Assembly: GCA_016859345.1 (NCBI GenBank)
Contig: CM029124.1
Span: 9,126,501-9,190,500 of the forward strand
From: Istiophorus platypterus
Lineage: Eukaryota; Chordata; Actinopteri; Istiophoriformes; Istiophoridae
DNA length: 64,000 nucleotides
Reading direction: 5' to 3'
Both the position numbers and the translations under genes were made by a program. Each line of letters opens with the position of its first letter. The stretch's first letter is position 1. The notes under the pieces were generated by a model that worked only from the letters and a program-made list of their open reading frames with translations, was not told the origin of the DNA and did no database searches. Positions 23,634-38,500 of the stretch are shown piece after piece.

Positions 23634-26465
23634 TGCACACAAATGCACACAAACACACATCTGTGCTTGCGTAGACCATCTGCTGACCATGTTATGTAAC
23701 ATCTCCACGTGCCCTGGGCTGAGGCTGCTCTTCCCCAGCAAAAAGCTCCTCACTCTCTTTTAGCTTGGCCTGGAGTCCTGCATTATTCAGCTTGACCAAG
23801 AACAACCTTTGCTTTTGCCAGTGCAAGTACAGATCTCATAGTTATCACTCGCTGTCTTACAGCTAATCTTCCTTTTAAAGTAAATCATTAGTCTGTCTTT
23901 GATTCTCTGCAACATTTTCACTTAAACCCCTTTGCTATCTCAAAGCTTTATACTCATTTCCTTTTACAGTTAAATTCTATCTTCAACATAATCAGAGAAG
24001 ACAGAGGGGATGCACTTTCTCCATTTTCGTTTCCCTTACTTTCCGTCGGTATCTCTCATCTCTTATTTGGCCCCCAGTTTGCTACCTAAATATGGCATTG
24101 TTTCCAATTTCCACTCTGCATGTTCTGGAGAGACCAAATGTATGAGCAGTTTGTTTCTTGTTCAGCATACTCCCTGAAATTATATACTCCATCAGCTCAA
24201 TTCAGACCAAATATGGGGTTTAGGGAGGATGAGTGTCGAGGAACTCTGTATAAATCAAGTCTCATCCCTTTTACACATTGCAAAACATGGCTGAGTGGAT
24301 AAATACGAATGAATGGCATTGGCTTACATCAGTCTGGCATGCTTTTTGTACCTTGTGAGTGTGACTGCCTATGGCTGTAGGTCAGGTTACTAAAGTTCAG
24401 CGAGAGGGTTTTTGTCGCAAGAGCAACGTTCAGAAAACATCAGTAGCCAATTCACTGGGTAATGTAGGAACCAAGTCTCTGTAAAAGATTAGATATTTGT
24501 GCTCAAACATGATTCACGTGCAAATTAAGACTTAACACACATTAAGCAAATTTATCTGATCTAACTGTTCAAGGGTTTCCATTTCACTGTGGCACATTAT
24601 CATTTATATCATTATGCGGCAATAGGCTACACTCGACTTTCCATGTAAGAAAATACTTGCATAAGGAAAATGAAAAACATCAAAGTATTTTTTGGGGAAA
24701 CCAAGAAGAGTACAAAACAGTTTTTGGAATAACTTGATTTCTATACTTATGATAAACAGACAGAAACATTTAGATCAAACACATATTTTCACCTTTGTAC
24801 TGGGCAGACCACGCTCATAACTGGGTCCTCTGAATAAGTCTCAGTCTTTGGCCTTGGGTGTCTGTTTCTTTGGAGTCTTCAAAACAAATACTGTAACATA
24901 ACGTGAATATAAATGCACTAATTCTCAGATTACAATTAGTTGGTCGTTTGAGGCGATTAAGAAGGTACTATTTGAGAAACATGCCTTACTGTACACTAAA
25001 AGGATTAAGCAATTTTCTCCCTGACCAAGGACCGTATCACAATAAGACCGGATAACAAGCAGTTCTATCTTGGCATAAGAGAGAATGAGCTAGAGGCTGA
25101 TGGACACAAATAAACTACGTGCAGATGTGACCATGGAATGGTACCTTTTTGTCGCTTAATGGGAACATTAAGGAACTTGCTGCCAAATAAGCTCTGATGC
25201 CAAATAAGCTGCTGCCAAAGAAGCTCTCATACTGTATTGAGGCATCTTGAAGGCAGTTTTTTGTACAAACATCCAAGTGGTTATGAATTAAGCCGTTTTA
25301 AGAAAAAGGGAGGCTGGAGAAGGAATGCAGTAATAATTCTTTCATTGTGTTTGTATCTCTTACCACTGACGCTCAACCCTTTGTGGTCCAACAGTACCCC
25401 TAGATCATTTAGTAATGTCAAGTGGTGAAGTCATGTTTCATGATGGAACAGGGGAGTGTTCGCTGAAGAAAAACAGAGGCAGGAAAGTTAATTTTTAAGC
25501 CCAAAATGATCAAAGTGGTAGCCATTAATTATTGTGTTCTTTTTAGATTTGTTCGAACAACATAATGATATGAGACAATGAGCTAGGGGCCAAGAATTAG
25601 CTTTCATTTTTTTGGAGTAGTTTCTACAAAGGCTATGCAAAGGGAAATTACTTTGATTTTACTACTGCTTATTATCCTTAAGTGTTTCCACACTGGAAGC
25701 TTGCAGAAAGAGCTACCACATCACATCCCAGGTGGATGTTATTTACCTTTAATCATGATGCATTGCACCATGTGTTCACGCTTTATGCCATATACAGTGG
25801 GTACCAGTCCTTGGAAGGAGCAAACAGTTTTAAGCACATTCATCTGACCTCGGATCTGATCCCATTTACAGTGTATGCACTTTCTTGTTTTCTATACTGT
25901 ATGCAGGAGGAGCAGCTATACACCTGGGCATCTGTCGGCTTGCCAGTGTCTTCCCACCTGTGGGAACTCTATGGGGGGCGAAGCACAGGCAGAGTACAGA
26001 GCTTGAGATCCCCTTTGAATCAATCATCAGCCAAGACACCAGGAGCTCTACACTCTCAGGTTGGCTACATCCTCTCTTCATCTATAAATATTTTATAGTG
26101 CGTTTTCCCTGTCTGCATTGCATAATACTTGCTTTGATTCATGGTAGAGCCTTTTGTTTTGTTTCTAACATCAGACAGAATCATCCTTTCAGTCTGTTTC
26201 AGTCTGTTTTTATTATTCTAGACATTTTTATGTACCTCCTATTTTTTAACTTTCCCACATAAAAATGAATTTAAATTTGACCCGTCATAGATCTCTTGCA
26301 AAGTAGACTGTTACAAATTGTTATCTTTTTAAACAAAAATGTTATCTGTTATCCTGCTAAACAAAATCGTGTGTTGAAAAGAAACATTCAGTACCATTAC
26401 AGAAATATATCTTTCTGCAAGAATCCCTTGCTGATGACCATAGTTACTGCATGCAGTGCTATTGT

Positions 26466-26526
<61 letters not shown>

Positions 26527-29500
26527 GTATATCTCAGAGGGTTGGCACTTATTTGATTAAAACCTTTTTAAAAAAATTACCATTTCAACAGAATTCACAA
26601 ACATAAATTCAACACACAAAAATGGCTATAAAATGCTGAAATTTTAAGCACAAACAATTACGTGTGGTGTTTCAATAACTGTACAGAATAGGTAAACTGG
26701 ATTCCGTAAGACTTTTCTTCCTCATTAAATTAATAATTTACAAATATTGTGCAGAATTTTCTGGAGAGATTCAAAACGTGTCTAGATAAAAAAAAACTGT
26801 GAGATTTGTAGTTTAAGAGAGGAACAAAAAAGGGTAAGTTGAGAAATGCATATTTTGAAATAAAGTCCATTCTGTCCATACAAGATTACTGAGCTTTGAA
26901 GGATGCAATTGTTACTTTGATGCACATTTGATCTTATTATTAAATTTGAAACAACATGACCTGCGAGTCCATTCTGAAGTGTTGATGAATACAGTAAACC
27001 TCGGTCACATCCCTCGTTAGTTGTTCTGGATGAGCTGCATCAGCTAAATGCCGCAACTGCGAATTTCTACTTTGTCCACAAGAGGTCAGACTTGTCTTGA
27101 AAGACTTGTAAGATTTTTGCAGTGGCCCTCCCTCTTTCTTAGATGAGTTAATAAATTAGGAAGGCCATATGGACTCAGCATTCTCCTTATGATTCAACAA
27201 TGTGACCACAACTGGGGAATGTGTACTAGCAGACACAGACCCTCCCCATGTGAGGCCCGACGAGACTCACTGTCTCTGGGGTCAAATCTCTCAGTATCCC
27301 CTCATCCCTGCTCTAACCAGTCTGGAGCCAGGGGTCTGATGGAGTCTAGACATAATGGACTTTCTTGACCCTTCTTTAGCTCATAGCTCTGTCACTGAGC
27401 TCCTTCACTTTTGGGTGTTTCTATTATTTATAGAGTGTAATTTATTGAATGATAATGTGTCCAAGATTTAACAGTGAATTTTACACGACAGGCTTGATTA
27501 CCTACTTTTATGGAAGATTTCATGTAGGGAAAACAAAAAGTACGTCTGTGAATCCTGATTTAGTTTCATATTCAGTGAAAATCATTTTTCTTGTTCGCTG
27601 ACAGACAGAATCCAGCAGGTTGAAGTCAGGTCAGTCATCCTCAGAGGATGAAAGCTGTCTCATCCCTCAGCTGGAGAAGACCATCGATGACCTGCGGGTT
27701 AAGATTGCTGTGTTGCAGGGCCAGCAGGCCGTTTTGGCAAAGGGCAGCGGTGATATGGGGGCTCTGGGCGCTGCCCACCAAAAGGCCTCACAGATAAGAG
27801 GGGGTAGACTGGGAAAGATGAGCCAGGAGGTGTCTGTCCAGACCTCGCCTGTGGAGGAGGGATTTAAGTTTGATGTGCCTTTGAACGGAGGATCAGGCGG
27901 CTTGTTGTCCTCTGTTTCCTCCTCCATCCCAAAATCTACAGGGAGCTTTGTTTGCACATGCCAACAGAAGCAACAGATCAGTACCCATCCAGCTCCCCCA
28001 CCCCCACCTCCCCCTCCAGTCTCTGGAGGTATGCCCCCACCTCCACCACCACCTTTACCAGGGGTTGTCGTTCCTCCCCCACCACCACCTCCGCCACCGT
28101 TACCTGGTTTTGGACCATGTCCACCACAGCCTCCCCCTCCTCCTCCACCACCACCACCAGCACCAGGTTTCGGACCTCCACCACCTCCTCCCCTACCTGG
28201 ACTCGGACCTCCGCCCCCACCTCCTCCACCGCCTGGTATGGGCCCCCCTCCACCACCCCCTCCACCCGGAATGGGACCCCCACCTCCGCCCCCACCCCCA
28301 GGGTTTGGGCCTCCACCTCCACCAGGCCCCATGCCCTCCATGATGGTCCAGGAAGCTGCCCCTGCCAAGGCTGTGATAGAGCCCCCGAAGCCAATGAAGC
28401 CACTCTACTGGACACGCATACAGCTGCATGCTAAAAAGTAAGGATATGCTGTATAAAGTGAAGATAGACATGGATCATTTGAACTAAGGTATGCTCCTAA
28501 CAGTAGAGAATTGAGAGGAAGCCTGTCCACTTAAGATTAGGATCGGCCACATGCTGTGACGGCAATAGAGATGCTAACCTTGTGGAAAATGAAAGTGATG
28601 CAGTCCAGGCATTGTGGTCAGCAGTGAAGTGACTTGAACCGGGTTCTCTTTCCTTAATAGGGCTTGGAAAATTGTAGTTGAATAAATGTCTAGAAATAGA
28701 CCTCTTGATTTACTACTGAGTAAGGAACTTGATACTGAATTTTGAGTGTAATATGTGGGCTGGCAGTTTTGACTAGTGTATAACTTATGGATTTTTACTC
28801 TGCAAAAGATGACAAATGAGTGCTCATAAAGCAACAGGAGATAATCCAGAAATGTCAAAGATGCCTGTCATGGAGGAATAACATCAATTAAGCTTTTAAA
28901 AGTGTACTTTATGATATACTCTTTCAAATAACACATGGCAGGTTAAAGCTTGCCTACTCGCTCGGAACTAATTCCTCTTTCTTCCTATCTTTAGACAAAC
29001 TGGTTTGCTGGTGTGGGAGAAAATCGAGGAACCAACTGTGGACTTTGAGGAATTTGTGGAACTATTCTCTAAGGGTGCTGTCAAGGAGAAGAAAAAGCCA
29101 ATTTCAGACACAATCAGCAAGTCCAAGGCCAAGCAGGTACAGTACGATTGTGTATTTGTGTGTTTTGTCTCTATATATAGTATGCATACAGTATACTAGA
29201 TCTGTGCTGTCTTGTTTATGTATACAAAAGTGTGCTTATGTGTCTGCATATCTCCCTCGGTCACTAATGTGACACTAATGTACACTAACTAATGTGACAG
29301 GGCTTTTCCCATCTTTCCTCTCACTTCCCCGTTGCCCGGTTCCTTTCCTTTTTTTCCCCTTACTGTCAGTGTCTGAGTCACTTTGAGTGACAGGAGGAAA
29401 AGCTACAGCCAGACAGTTATTATGTGGTGTGAGCTCTGGCTCCCACCCGACTCCCCCGTGACCATCCAGTGGCACCAAGCCAATGTCTCGCGTGCGGTGA

Positions 29501-32500
29501 GGAAACCTCACGACGGTGATGGCTGTTGAGAGAGGGAGAGAGGGGGTGAGAAGGAAAAAAGGGAGGGAGGGAAGAGCCTGGGAGCCGTATTTCGTGATGT
29601 GGTTCCTCCCAATGTGCTTTCTGTATGACTTAGTTTAATGGTTGGACTGTTTCCCTCTCCATTGCCCTTTATGTCACTCCATCAATCTGCAAGTCAAACA
29701 TATGATCTACAATTCGAAGCTGCCCTAGTCAAGATTTTTATGTTAATGTACTGTTCGCCCAAATTACACATCTAAATCACAAATGATGTTGCACCAGGGA
29801 AGACCATTTCACCCCCCCCTCATTTCACCCCCTCCTAATTGAGACCCAGTAGAACAGTCTGTCAGTTTTTACTGAGATGAAATGTTGGTCTCAGGTGTGG
29901 ACATTGGTGGGAAATCATCTTAGCTGATGGAAAGTGATGAAATGAAATCTTACACCAACATATTAAAAGGCTACAGTTGAATGAAAGTTTGACATGAGAA
30001 AAACGGTTGAATTCCTCTACTCTTACCATAATAAAAACAATGATGATAATAAAGTAGCTCCAGTTGAGTGGTTTCTGAAGCCACATTACACAACTCCTTT
30101 AAAAATTTGCAAATTTCCAGTGCTATATTTGCCCATAAAACATGTTCTATCCCATGTGGTAAACACCTGATGTCTACTGGGCCCATTTTTTTCATTTTTT
30201 TTGCCTCTAGCTTTGAAACCTGTCACTTTCAGGAGGCAACATAAATCTGAAAACAGCTCGTTGGGCTCTAAAAAGGATGAAGGATCCTTACTAAATTTTC
30301 CCCACCTGGGTGGCTGGCATTTAAATGCTGTCAGACAATATGAGGAATGAGTGAGTTGTCACTTCCAGCAAGACAGGTGTATAGTCCACCAGGTGGTTAG
30401 CAGCTGGAAACTGTCAAGGTAAATTTACAAACACAAAGGTTTGTCAGAAAGATAGGGATGAAAAATCATATTTGAGCACCGGCCTCTATGTTTATTGGTT
30501 TCATCTGTTCATGGGTTCACCTGAGTATAACACATTTGCAATGCTCAGTCCTTTGGAGAGTTATGTGATCCTTAAGCTTTGAGGAGTCCTGAGAGTCCTG
30601 TTTAAGAACAGCCACAGGTATGCTGGTTCTATGTTTTATGAGGAATATGCGCATAGCAGGAAGCAATCTGTAACTGCGGTTGCTAAATTAAAGCTCCTGT
30701 GTATTTGATTTTTTGTTAATCTATTGTTACTTATAATTCAGTATATATTAAGACTATCATAAAATATAGCCATGAATGTTGCTCTGACTAGCTAAAGCTG
30801 AACACACACAGTACAGGATAAATTTTACCACAAAAACCCAGAGGGGGGAGAAAAAAAAAAAAACCCTCACCTTGTAGCTTTGATCCAATAGTGCACAAAA
30901 AGTCAACAGTGAATCGGAAACAGTAGATAAGCTAAGCGAGTTTGCCCTTCACGAGAAATAAAACACTTTCATACAGGAGTTCCTTTTCAAACATACTTTA
31001 AAAAAGCCGTCATTAAGCATGTTGACACTCCAGGATCTGTAAGATGATTACTTCGGCACCCGAGGGATGCAGTGGAGGGAATTCATCTTTATGGAGAGCA
31101 GCACTACACCTGTAAGCTTAGCTGTGGTGCTGCTGCTTTGATCAAGGAGATGACACGGGGCAGGGAGATCGAGAACAACCAGAATGAGTGTCCTCTTCTC
31201 TATTACAACTGACTTTCCTCGCTGTGATGTTCTGATTGCAAGAGCGCTGAAAAAGTAGGCTACCACATTATGAGGCAGCTCATGTTGTGCTTGTATCGTT
31301 AAACTGTCAGAGACAAGAGACAAATTGAGATGGCTGTGGGTTAAATTCCCTTGGGCATCACTGCATCAAAGTGATGTGAATGTTCTCCAACACAACAATT
31401 GGGCTGAAGATAGTGAAGTCACTAACGGGGGAAAAAAAAAAAACCCATAAGTAGACCTGTGACTGACCCCAATTTGGAGCCAACCTTTGACATTTCAGGC
31501 TCACGAGCACCGGCCCCAGGCCACAAGACGATCGATAACATCTCCTGCTGTTTGCATATCTTCCCATCCCCCCGTTTGTTGTGAGTTCCACTGTTTTGCT
31601 GATGAGAGGGGCCGAGCGTCCTCTCCATAGCATGAGATGATTCCCTCTTGTACTTTTTTATAATGAGGTGGCACGGAAGGCCAAGAACCAGTAGAGTGGG
31701 GCGTAACCATAACCCGGAGCACCACACTGTGGTCATACGCCACTGATGAAGACATGAGAAAGTCATCACTAATAACTAGTTTGCCGAAGTTACGTCAGTG
31801 TAGCTAACTAACTAGCTATGTAATATATAATGGGACTCTTGGGAGCTTTGAAAGAGGTTACACCCTTGTCATCTTAACAAGGGCAATCAAGGCTGCAGTA
31901 GCCTTCCATTGTTGGTTGGTTGCATCGCTCACTACTGTTGCTGTTATTTGGAGTCACTTGTGCATATTATTGCAGCAGAGAATGACAAAAACCCGATCCA
32001 CATATTTCAAAATATCTAAATGAGAGTGTACAGCCCATGAACAGAGACTTTTTGTGTTCGAGTCAAGTTTCTCTTACTGATTGAAAAATGTTGTACTGTT
32101 ATTCTTCATCACAAATCAGGCGGCTACACATCTAATGGTATTGAACATCATCAGAGTGACTTTGGGGGGGGGGGGTCACCCCATACCACCATGCCACCCC
32201 GTGCCACCCCACGCCCCTGCTCCAGAGCTACCACTAGAGAGCAGCTTTGATGTCAACTGGCAGTATAAAGGCCTCTGCTGACATCAGTATCAGATGTGAA
32301 CAAGAGCACAGAGAATATGAAGTTGGATTATGTGACGTACATCTGTTTGAAATTGAAGATTTTGGCTTTTGTTTCATGGCACTCGAGTTCAATTGGCATT
32401 ATATTCACTATTTCTTGGGGGGTTTTGTTTTGTTTTTTTTGTTTGTTTCTTTTTTAGATGCACAATTTTTTTGTTTTTTTCACTGAATGAATGCCAGTAC

Positions 32501-35500
32501 ACAGTTTACATCTTCTCAACACTCAGTTTCCATCCTGCAAGAATGGAGAATTCTTATAAGCAGGTTCAAAAGAGGATATATGAATGACAGTATTGATTAT
32601 CCCGCTGATCACTTTCTTGGTTAATCCCTCAGTCATGTGGTTTTTAAAATGTTAGTAAATAGCATAAAATGCCCTGGTGTCTGATCAACACAGTATCTTT
32701 GACACATTTCTCACTGTCTCCCTAAGCTGTACCTATTATCTCAGACATAAGTCATTCTCTGACTCATGATGGTCAATCATGAGTGGTCAGAAGTCTGTTT
32801 CCTACACCTCCAATACTTATTTCAGACTGCCGGGTAATAAGATATACATACAGTATATTTAAAATTTACTCAACAGTTTCAATAGAAGTTAATAAAATGC
32901 TAAATTTTGGGTCCATCTCGTATACATATATAGTAATGTGTTTTTTTCCAACGTTGAGGGTAATGCTCTAAAACGATAAGAGAACTGTACAACAAAATGA
33001 GTCTGATTTTAATTAGTTTAAGTTAAACCCACAGTTTTATCCAAAAGTTGAGTGATGAAGATTATAGGGCAAAATAATTATTACTTTTAGTACCATTTAA
33101 AAACTACTTTAATTTCAGTTTTCTTTCAGCGTCATTTCAGAGTACAGGTTGTACCTCAGGGATTTGTTTCACACATGTAATGCAGAGCTGTATGGGTTCG
33201 ATGAAAGTCCGTATTTGCCAACCCTGAAATGATAAATGGATCACCGGATCAACATATAATTAATGTAACTAAAGGATTTCTTTAAACCAATAACTCAAAC
33301 ATATGGCTCTCATGAGATAGTCCAAAAAAAAACAACAACATTGTATTAGATCAAATTTTTAGGGTTGTTTTGTTGTCCTAAAAGGTTATTGTTGAAAATG
33401 TTTGTCACGAAAATAATTTCAATAACTATGGCAGTTCATGGATCCAGCTGTGTTTCATTATAAAATAATAAAAAAGTAAAGTGATCCTCTGTAATATCAG
33501 GCAGCTCTGCCAGGGACTAAACTGCTGAACTCCGTTTAATGTAACTTAAACCTGTTTGTACATTTGGTAGACTCAGGCCAGCAGATAAAACCTAACTAAT
33601 GACTTATTTTCTGAATGCCCATTGGACAGTTAACAAACGCTAGCTATCGGAGGCTCACTTTGGAAGCCACACGGCATCATATCTCGGTCGGCCTGTCCCC
33701 TGAAGCTGTGGTTTAGCCAGGAAAACACAGACAGTTGGGGCCTGGTGATATAACTTCCTGTGTGTTTGAGAGGTCTGTGGTCTGTGTGATCTGGTTTAGA
33801 TGGAAGCGTTCTGTCTGGATAGCGGTAGGCTATGGGTTTCCTGTCCTGTCCCTTCGACACTTTGCTACCCAGCGCACACTTCTGCTTACTGAGAAGAGCT
33901 GTGGTTCAGAATGACCCGCTTGGATCTAGTTTTTCATGCATTATAACAACACCGGCTTGATTTTCATCTCCTGGCAGTTGGACTAGTGGAAGTTCTTATT
34001 ATTCAGAAAACTTCTTTCCTTTCAAAAAAAAAATACTGTATCTGCACAGTGCAAGTCCATAAACTATAATGTAAACAAAACCTTGCAGATTCTCAGTATG
34101 TTTAATCAGTCTTCCCATGTCATCATGCTCTGCTTAGCAAATAATCCTCTTGACGTCTAAATGATTTGTAAGTTTTTAACACCAGACTAAACGATGATGT
34201 ATGTAGAGAGTTGGCGGAGGAGGACAAAATTATTAATTGATGTAATTCATCTAGACAGCATTGTAATTTTCCTGTTTGTGGGTGAACAGTCCTAAGTTTT
34301 CTGCCCACAGAAGGGAACAGACCAAATGGAGTAATGTTGCTGTCTTTTGATTCCAGTGGTTTGTGTGTGTGTGTGTGCGTGCGTGCGTGCATGTGTACGT
34401 CATGGTATGTGAAATAATATCTAATTTTTCTCTGGCGAGTTACAACCCTACTCCTGACATCTCTCTGTATCATTAACTCTCAGGTTCTGAAGCTTTTGAG
34501 CAACAAGCGTTCGCAGGCTGTGGGCATTCTGATGTCCAGTATTCATCTTGACATGAAGGACATCCAGAATGGTAAGTGTTATCATGAGGTCAAATATCTA
34601 AACTAGTACTCTGACAAGGGATGCAGGAGAGTGGATGAATGACAAAATTGTGAAAACAATCTGCACGCTGTAGCAGGTGTTGCTGTTTTGGCCTGCGTGT
34701 TCCTATGTGGGCAGTTTTAAAAGCATTACTATGATAGTCAATGTATTCTGACATTCATTGAACCTATATGTCATGTGAAAAAGAGGCTTGTTTCTGTTGC
34801 ATATCTGCTTTGTTATTTAACTTAAGAGTGGTATATTAAACTAAATATACTTTGGTTATAGTTTTTTTTAGCCACATTAGTTGCATGGCTCTGGGAATGG
34901 CAATGTCAGTCTCGCAAACCACTTTGGTCCAGACGTCAATATCTCAGCTATGGTCGGGTAGATGGTAATGAAGCTCCGTACAGATATTCCTGGTTCTCAG
35001 TGGATGAATTCTAATCACTTTGGTGATCCCCTTTACGCCACCATGAGGTTGACATTTGTGGTTTTGTGTGAAATATCTTGACAGCTATTGAATAGTTTGC
35101 CCTGAAATTTGGTGCAGACGTTCATGTCCCCCTCAAGATTACTTGTTATAATTTGGTGGTCTGCTATCATTTCACCTAGAACCATCATCAGGCTTATGAC
35201 TATCCCATCATCCTCAGCTGTATATACTGTTTTTCTGCAACTGTTCGCATGCTGACATTGCTAAATTAAGATTGTGACAATGGTAAACATTATACCTACT
35301 ATACATCAGCATGTTCGAGCTTTCATCATGAACATGTTAGCATGCTGATGTTAGCATTTAGGTAAAAATGCCACTGAAACAGCCTCACAGAGCTGCAAGC
35401 AAAGCAGCAGATTCTTAGCCCAATTCATTCATGGTCACCTCTTAATGAATTGGGTGCTTTGTTAAAGTGACAACTACATATGAACTTTGGGAGCGGCACT

Positions 35501-38500
35501 CCAAGCACAAAAAAAAAAACCAGACACATATGCACAAACACACACGCACACAAAAGAACAATGTACTAAACTTAATAGTCAGTTCTAAACTTAACTACTA
35601 GTTTACCATTTAATGTCTCTTGCTGATGTGTCTCAGCAACCATGCCTTCTTCAGTGCGCCACAAGGGTGGTATCCCCTTCTTTAAATAAAGAATGAGCAG
35701 CCATCCCCAGGTGTGTAGAGTAGGCTTAATCTTAGAATAAACAATGACATTTTTCATTAAAAGCATGAATACACACACACTGAGCACTGACATCAAATCC
35801 TGCTCTAAAAGCACAACAGTGTCTGTACACAGAACGTAGGGCCACAGTGATGAGATATTTTTGTTTGTTCTTAGAGTGCTGCCGTCCAAGTTCATAAAAT
35901 ACATCATGTTCTCAGTCTACTGAGAAAAGCGTAAGATTGAGTACTGGCTGAGCTCGTTGCCAAAGCTTAAACCCCCTCTAGTAGTTAGCTTTATCACGTC
36001 ATAGTGTTGCAAGGCATTGGAAATGTTTTTCCTTTGTTACTCTCCTCCAGCCTTTTACTTTTCTCTCGTTTTATATAATCTCTCCCCATTGAACATCCAC
36101 ATCATGTTTCTCAGTGGCTCTGTCTTTCTCTGATGAGTTGTCACCATCTTGTCTAACCGTCTTTGTTAAAGCAAAGTCATTAAGGAGTCGTTGATGGGAA
36201 CAAACTGTCTTCCTGTTTTAATTACTCTCTGATTGCTCCCCAGTCTTTTACTCATCCGTGTCTAAACACTCCTGCTTTTTCTTCCATCCTATTCAATAGT
36301 CCTAAAGTCGAGGCTTTACAACAGCTTCAAATCTTTTATTTCAGTGCATATGGCAGCTGAGTAGGTTACATCAAAATAAATGTGTGCCAAAGAAACCACG
36401 ACTGGTACATATCATATACTTGTAGCAATAAACCATTAATGTGTTGGGCTGTTTCATCTTCAGTATCTTCAAAGCATCTTGTGGACTGAATTTTAACTCC
36501 TATGTTTCGGTCCGTGGCACATCCATCTCAGGTCAGAGTCAGAGGGCAGGCAAGGGCCACTCTCATCAGGACTGTCATTCGTCTCTTATGTTAGGACAGT
36601 TTTTGCCATAGTACATAATTAACCCTGATTGGAAACTTCAGTATATCATGGAGACTGAGATCGGAGAAAAGATACTGTATCTCAGTGGTTTGGTGAAATA
36701 CTTCTCAGTGTTGTGTTCTTTTTTATTCCTCAAAACAGCAGGATTTCTCCTTCCTTGCACAAACAAAATACCCCTAGAAAGTGTTTTTTTATTTACTTTG
36801 TCATGCACTTTACTTGAATTAAATTGTTTTCCCATTCCTGAGATGATATAATGTTCCCTTGTGCCTCAGCGGTTTAAGATGATCAAAGAATTCAAGTACA
36901 ATTTGTGTACAAAGGAAGAATATTCATTCATCAAAACTTTATAATTGTCCTTTTCAGTGTAGTGAATCATTGTTTTATTTCCTGTCGATTCCATGATGAA
37001 TACAATATCTAGCAAAGCAGACATAACTTACATATCTCTGACTGGGAAAAGAAAAAAAAAAATTCTGAATCACTGATTTACATTGTGTCTGTTTTATGAC
37101 AGCCCAAATTCTCAGTGAGAAGTCAACACATTTTTCTTTTCTTCACAGCTGTTGTTGTTTGTTCTCAGACTTGGCCGACACTCCGCATGTTTCATCGGAC
37201 ACTTCCGTGCGGTGTCTGCTTCCATGAGGGTTTGGAGCGCCAGTCACAGTATTAGATGGTGGTTGCTGGTGCCATGCTGGGGTTGAATGTGGTAGTCGGG
37301 GTAGACCCGGGCAGTTGGGTCTGGCTTTTGGTCATAAGGGGTCTGTGTCAGAGGGATGACACGGCTTTCTCCCATGTCTGTTTAGACCCGTCTCCAATCA
37401 AACCAGCCAGCCAGACTCTGGTTCAGATAGTAATGAAAACCAAATGGTTACAAGAGAAGAGTGCGAGAAACAGAAAAAGGGAGAGTCGGAGAGAAGGAAG
37501 TTTTTCCTGTGGTTGCTTTGAGAGAGGAAATAGTGAGAAGAGTTTAAAGAGTGACAGCAAAGAACTTGGAAAGAAGCAGTGGATTTGCCCTTGTGGCTCA
37601 AAAGCAAAGAGATTAAAAAGGCTACAGGATTACATAAAGACAGAAAGCAATATCAGAGCTAAAAACATGACACAGAAATGTCCGGATCAGAACAAAAGTC
37701 ACTAAAGAATTTTTTCCTTTTTTTCCAGTTTTGTTTTTCTCTTGGTCCTCTTTATTCTTGTCTCTTAAGTTTGTGTTGTTGAAAAGCTTATGAGAAGTCC
37801 AGTCATATTTAATGTCAAGAAAAAAATGTAATGCAAAGTGAACATTGTGCACTGAGTCAATTACTCCAAGCTCCTGTATCCACTCAGACGCTAGCTTTTC
37901 TCCCTGTACATCAACAGCAAATTCAGCAGATCAAAACAATGTGAGTAATTTCGACACACACAGCACAGTGGAATACATATATAGGTGTCGAGTGCTTCAC
38001 TGGGCGACTGTGCATACAGCAACACCTCAGCCTCAACACCGCAGACCCCCGGGCTCTGTTTGTCTTTAAACATTTACTTTCAAAGGATTAATGCTCGCGG
38101 GCGCCAGGTCCTCGCGCCGAGACAAAAAGGCGACACCAGGAATTCAAACACAGGAGTTCAAACACAGATCTTTGTACCTTTGACAGATTTCTAAAACCTC
38201 CTTATTTATGTTTTAGTTTGTGGCCCCTTGCGTGTTATCGTGATGAGAGCTGATAACTATGTAACTCGCAGCATACAGCACATGATGCTTTATTTGGGCC
38301 ATGCAGGGAGAATTTTACCCATGTTTTAATAAGTCTTCAGCTCTAGCAAAAAACTCAGATTTGAAAAGGTCTTCTGTCAGTTTCTGTGGATGCTGTTGCA
38401 GCCAACAAAAAATGTTTTAATGTGGGGGTTATGAAGGTGAAGGCCTGTTTGTGATGGTTTGGTTTCTGACTTGTCAGCTGTGTTCCTCAAAGGTAGCGGA

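Larger units (their letters stand above)
21842..25906 (+). other. fmn2: fmn2 intron 2
   Basis: 4.1-kb intron with dispersed-repeat copy B, a (CA)n tract and a degenerate tandem at 25177-25226 in which TGCCAAATAAGCT recurs three times. No supported gene. Confidence 0.8.

Noticed and set aside
27667..28368. 233-codon glycine-rich frame on the minus strand
   Set aside because: Exact antisense shadow of the proline-coding FH1 exon of fmn2.
27948..28434. Two further plus-strand frames (131 and 160 codons) across the FH1 exon
   Set aside because: Out-of-frame readings of CCN-rich repeats; the fmn2 frame is fixed by conserved FH2 sequence and intron phases.
37256..37705. 149-codon purine-rich frame in fmn2 intron 6
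   Set aside because: No recognisable domain, no splice context and composition explained by AG-rich DNA.
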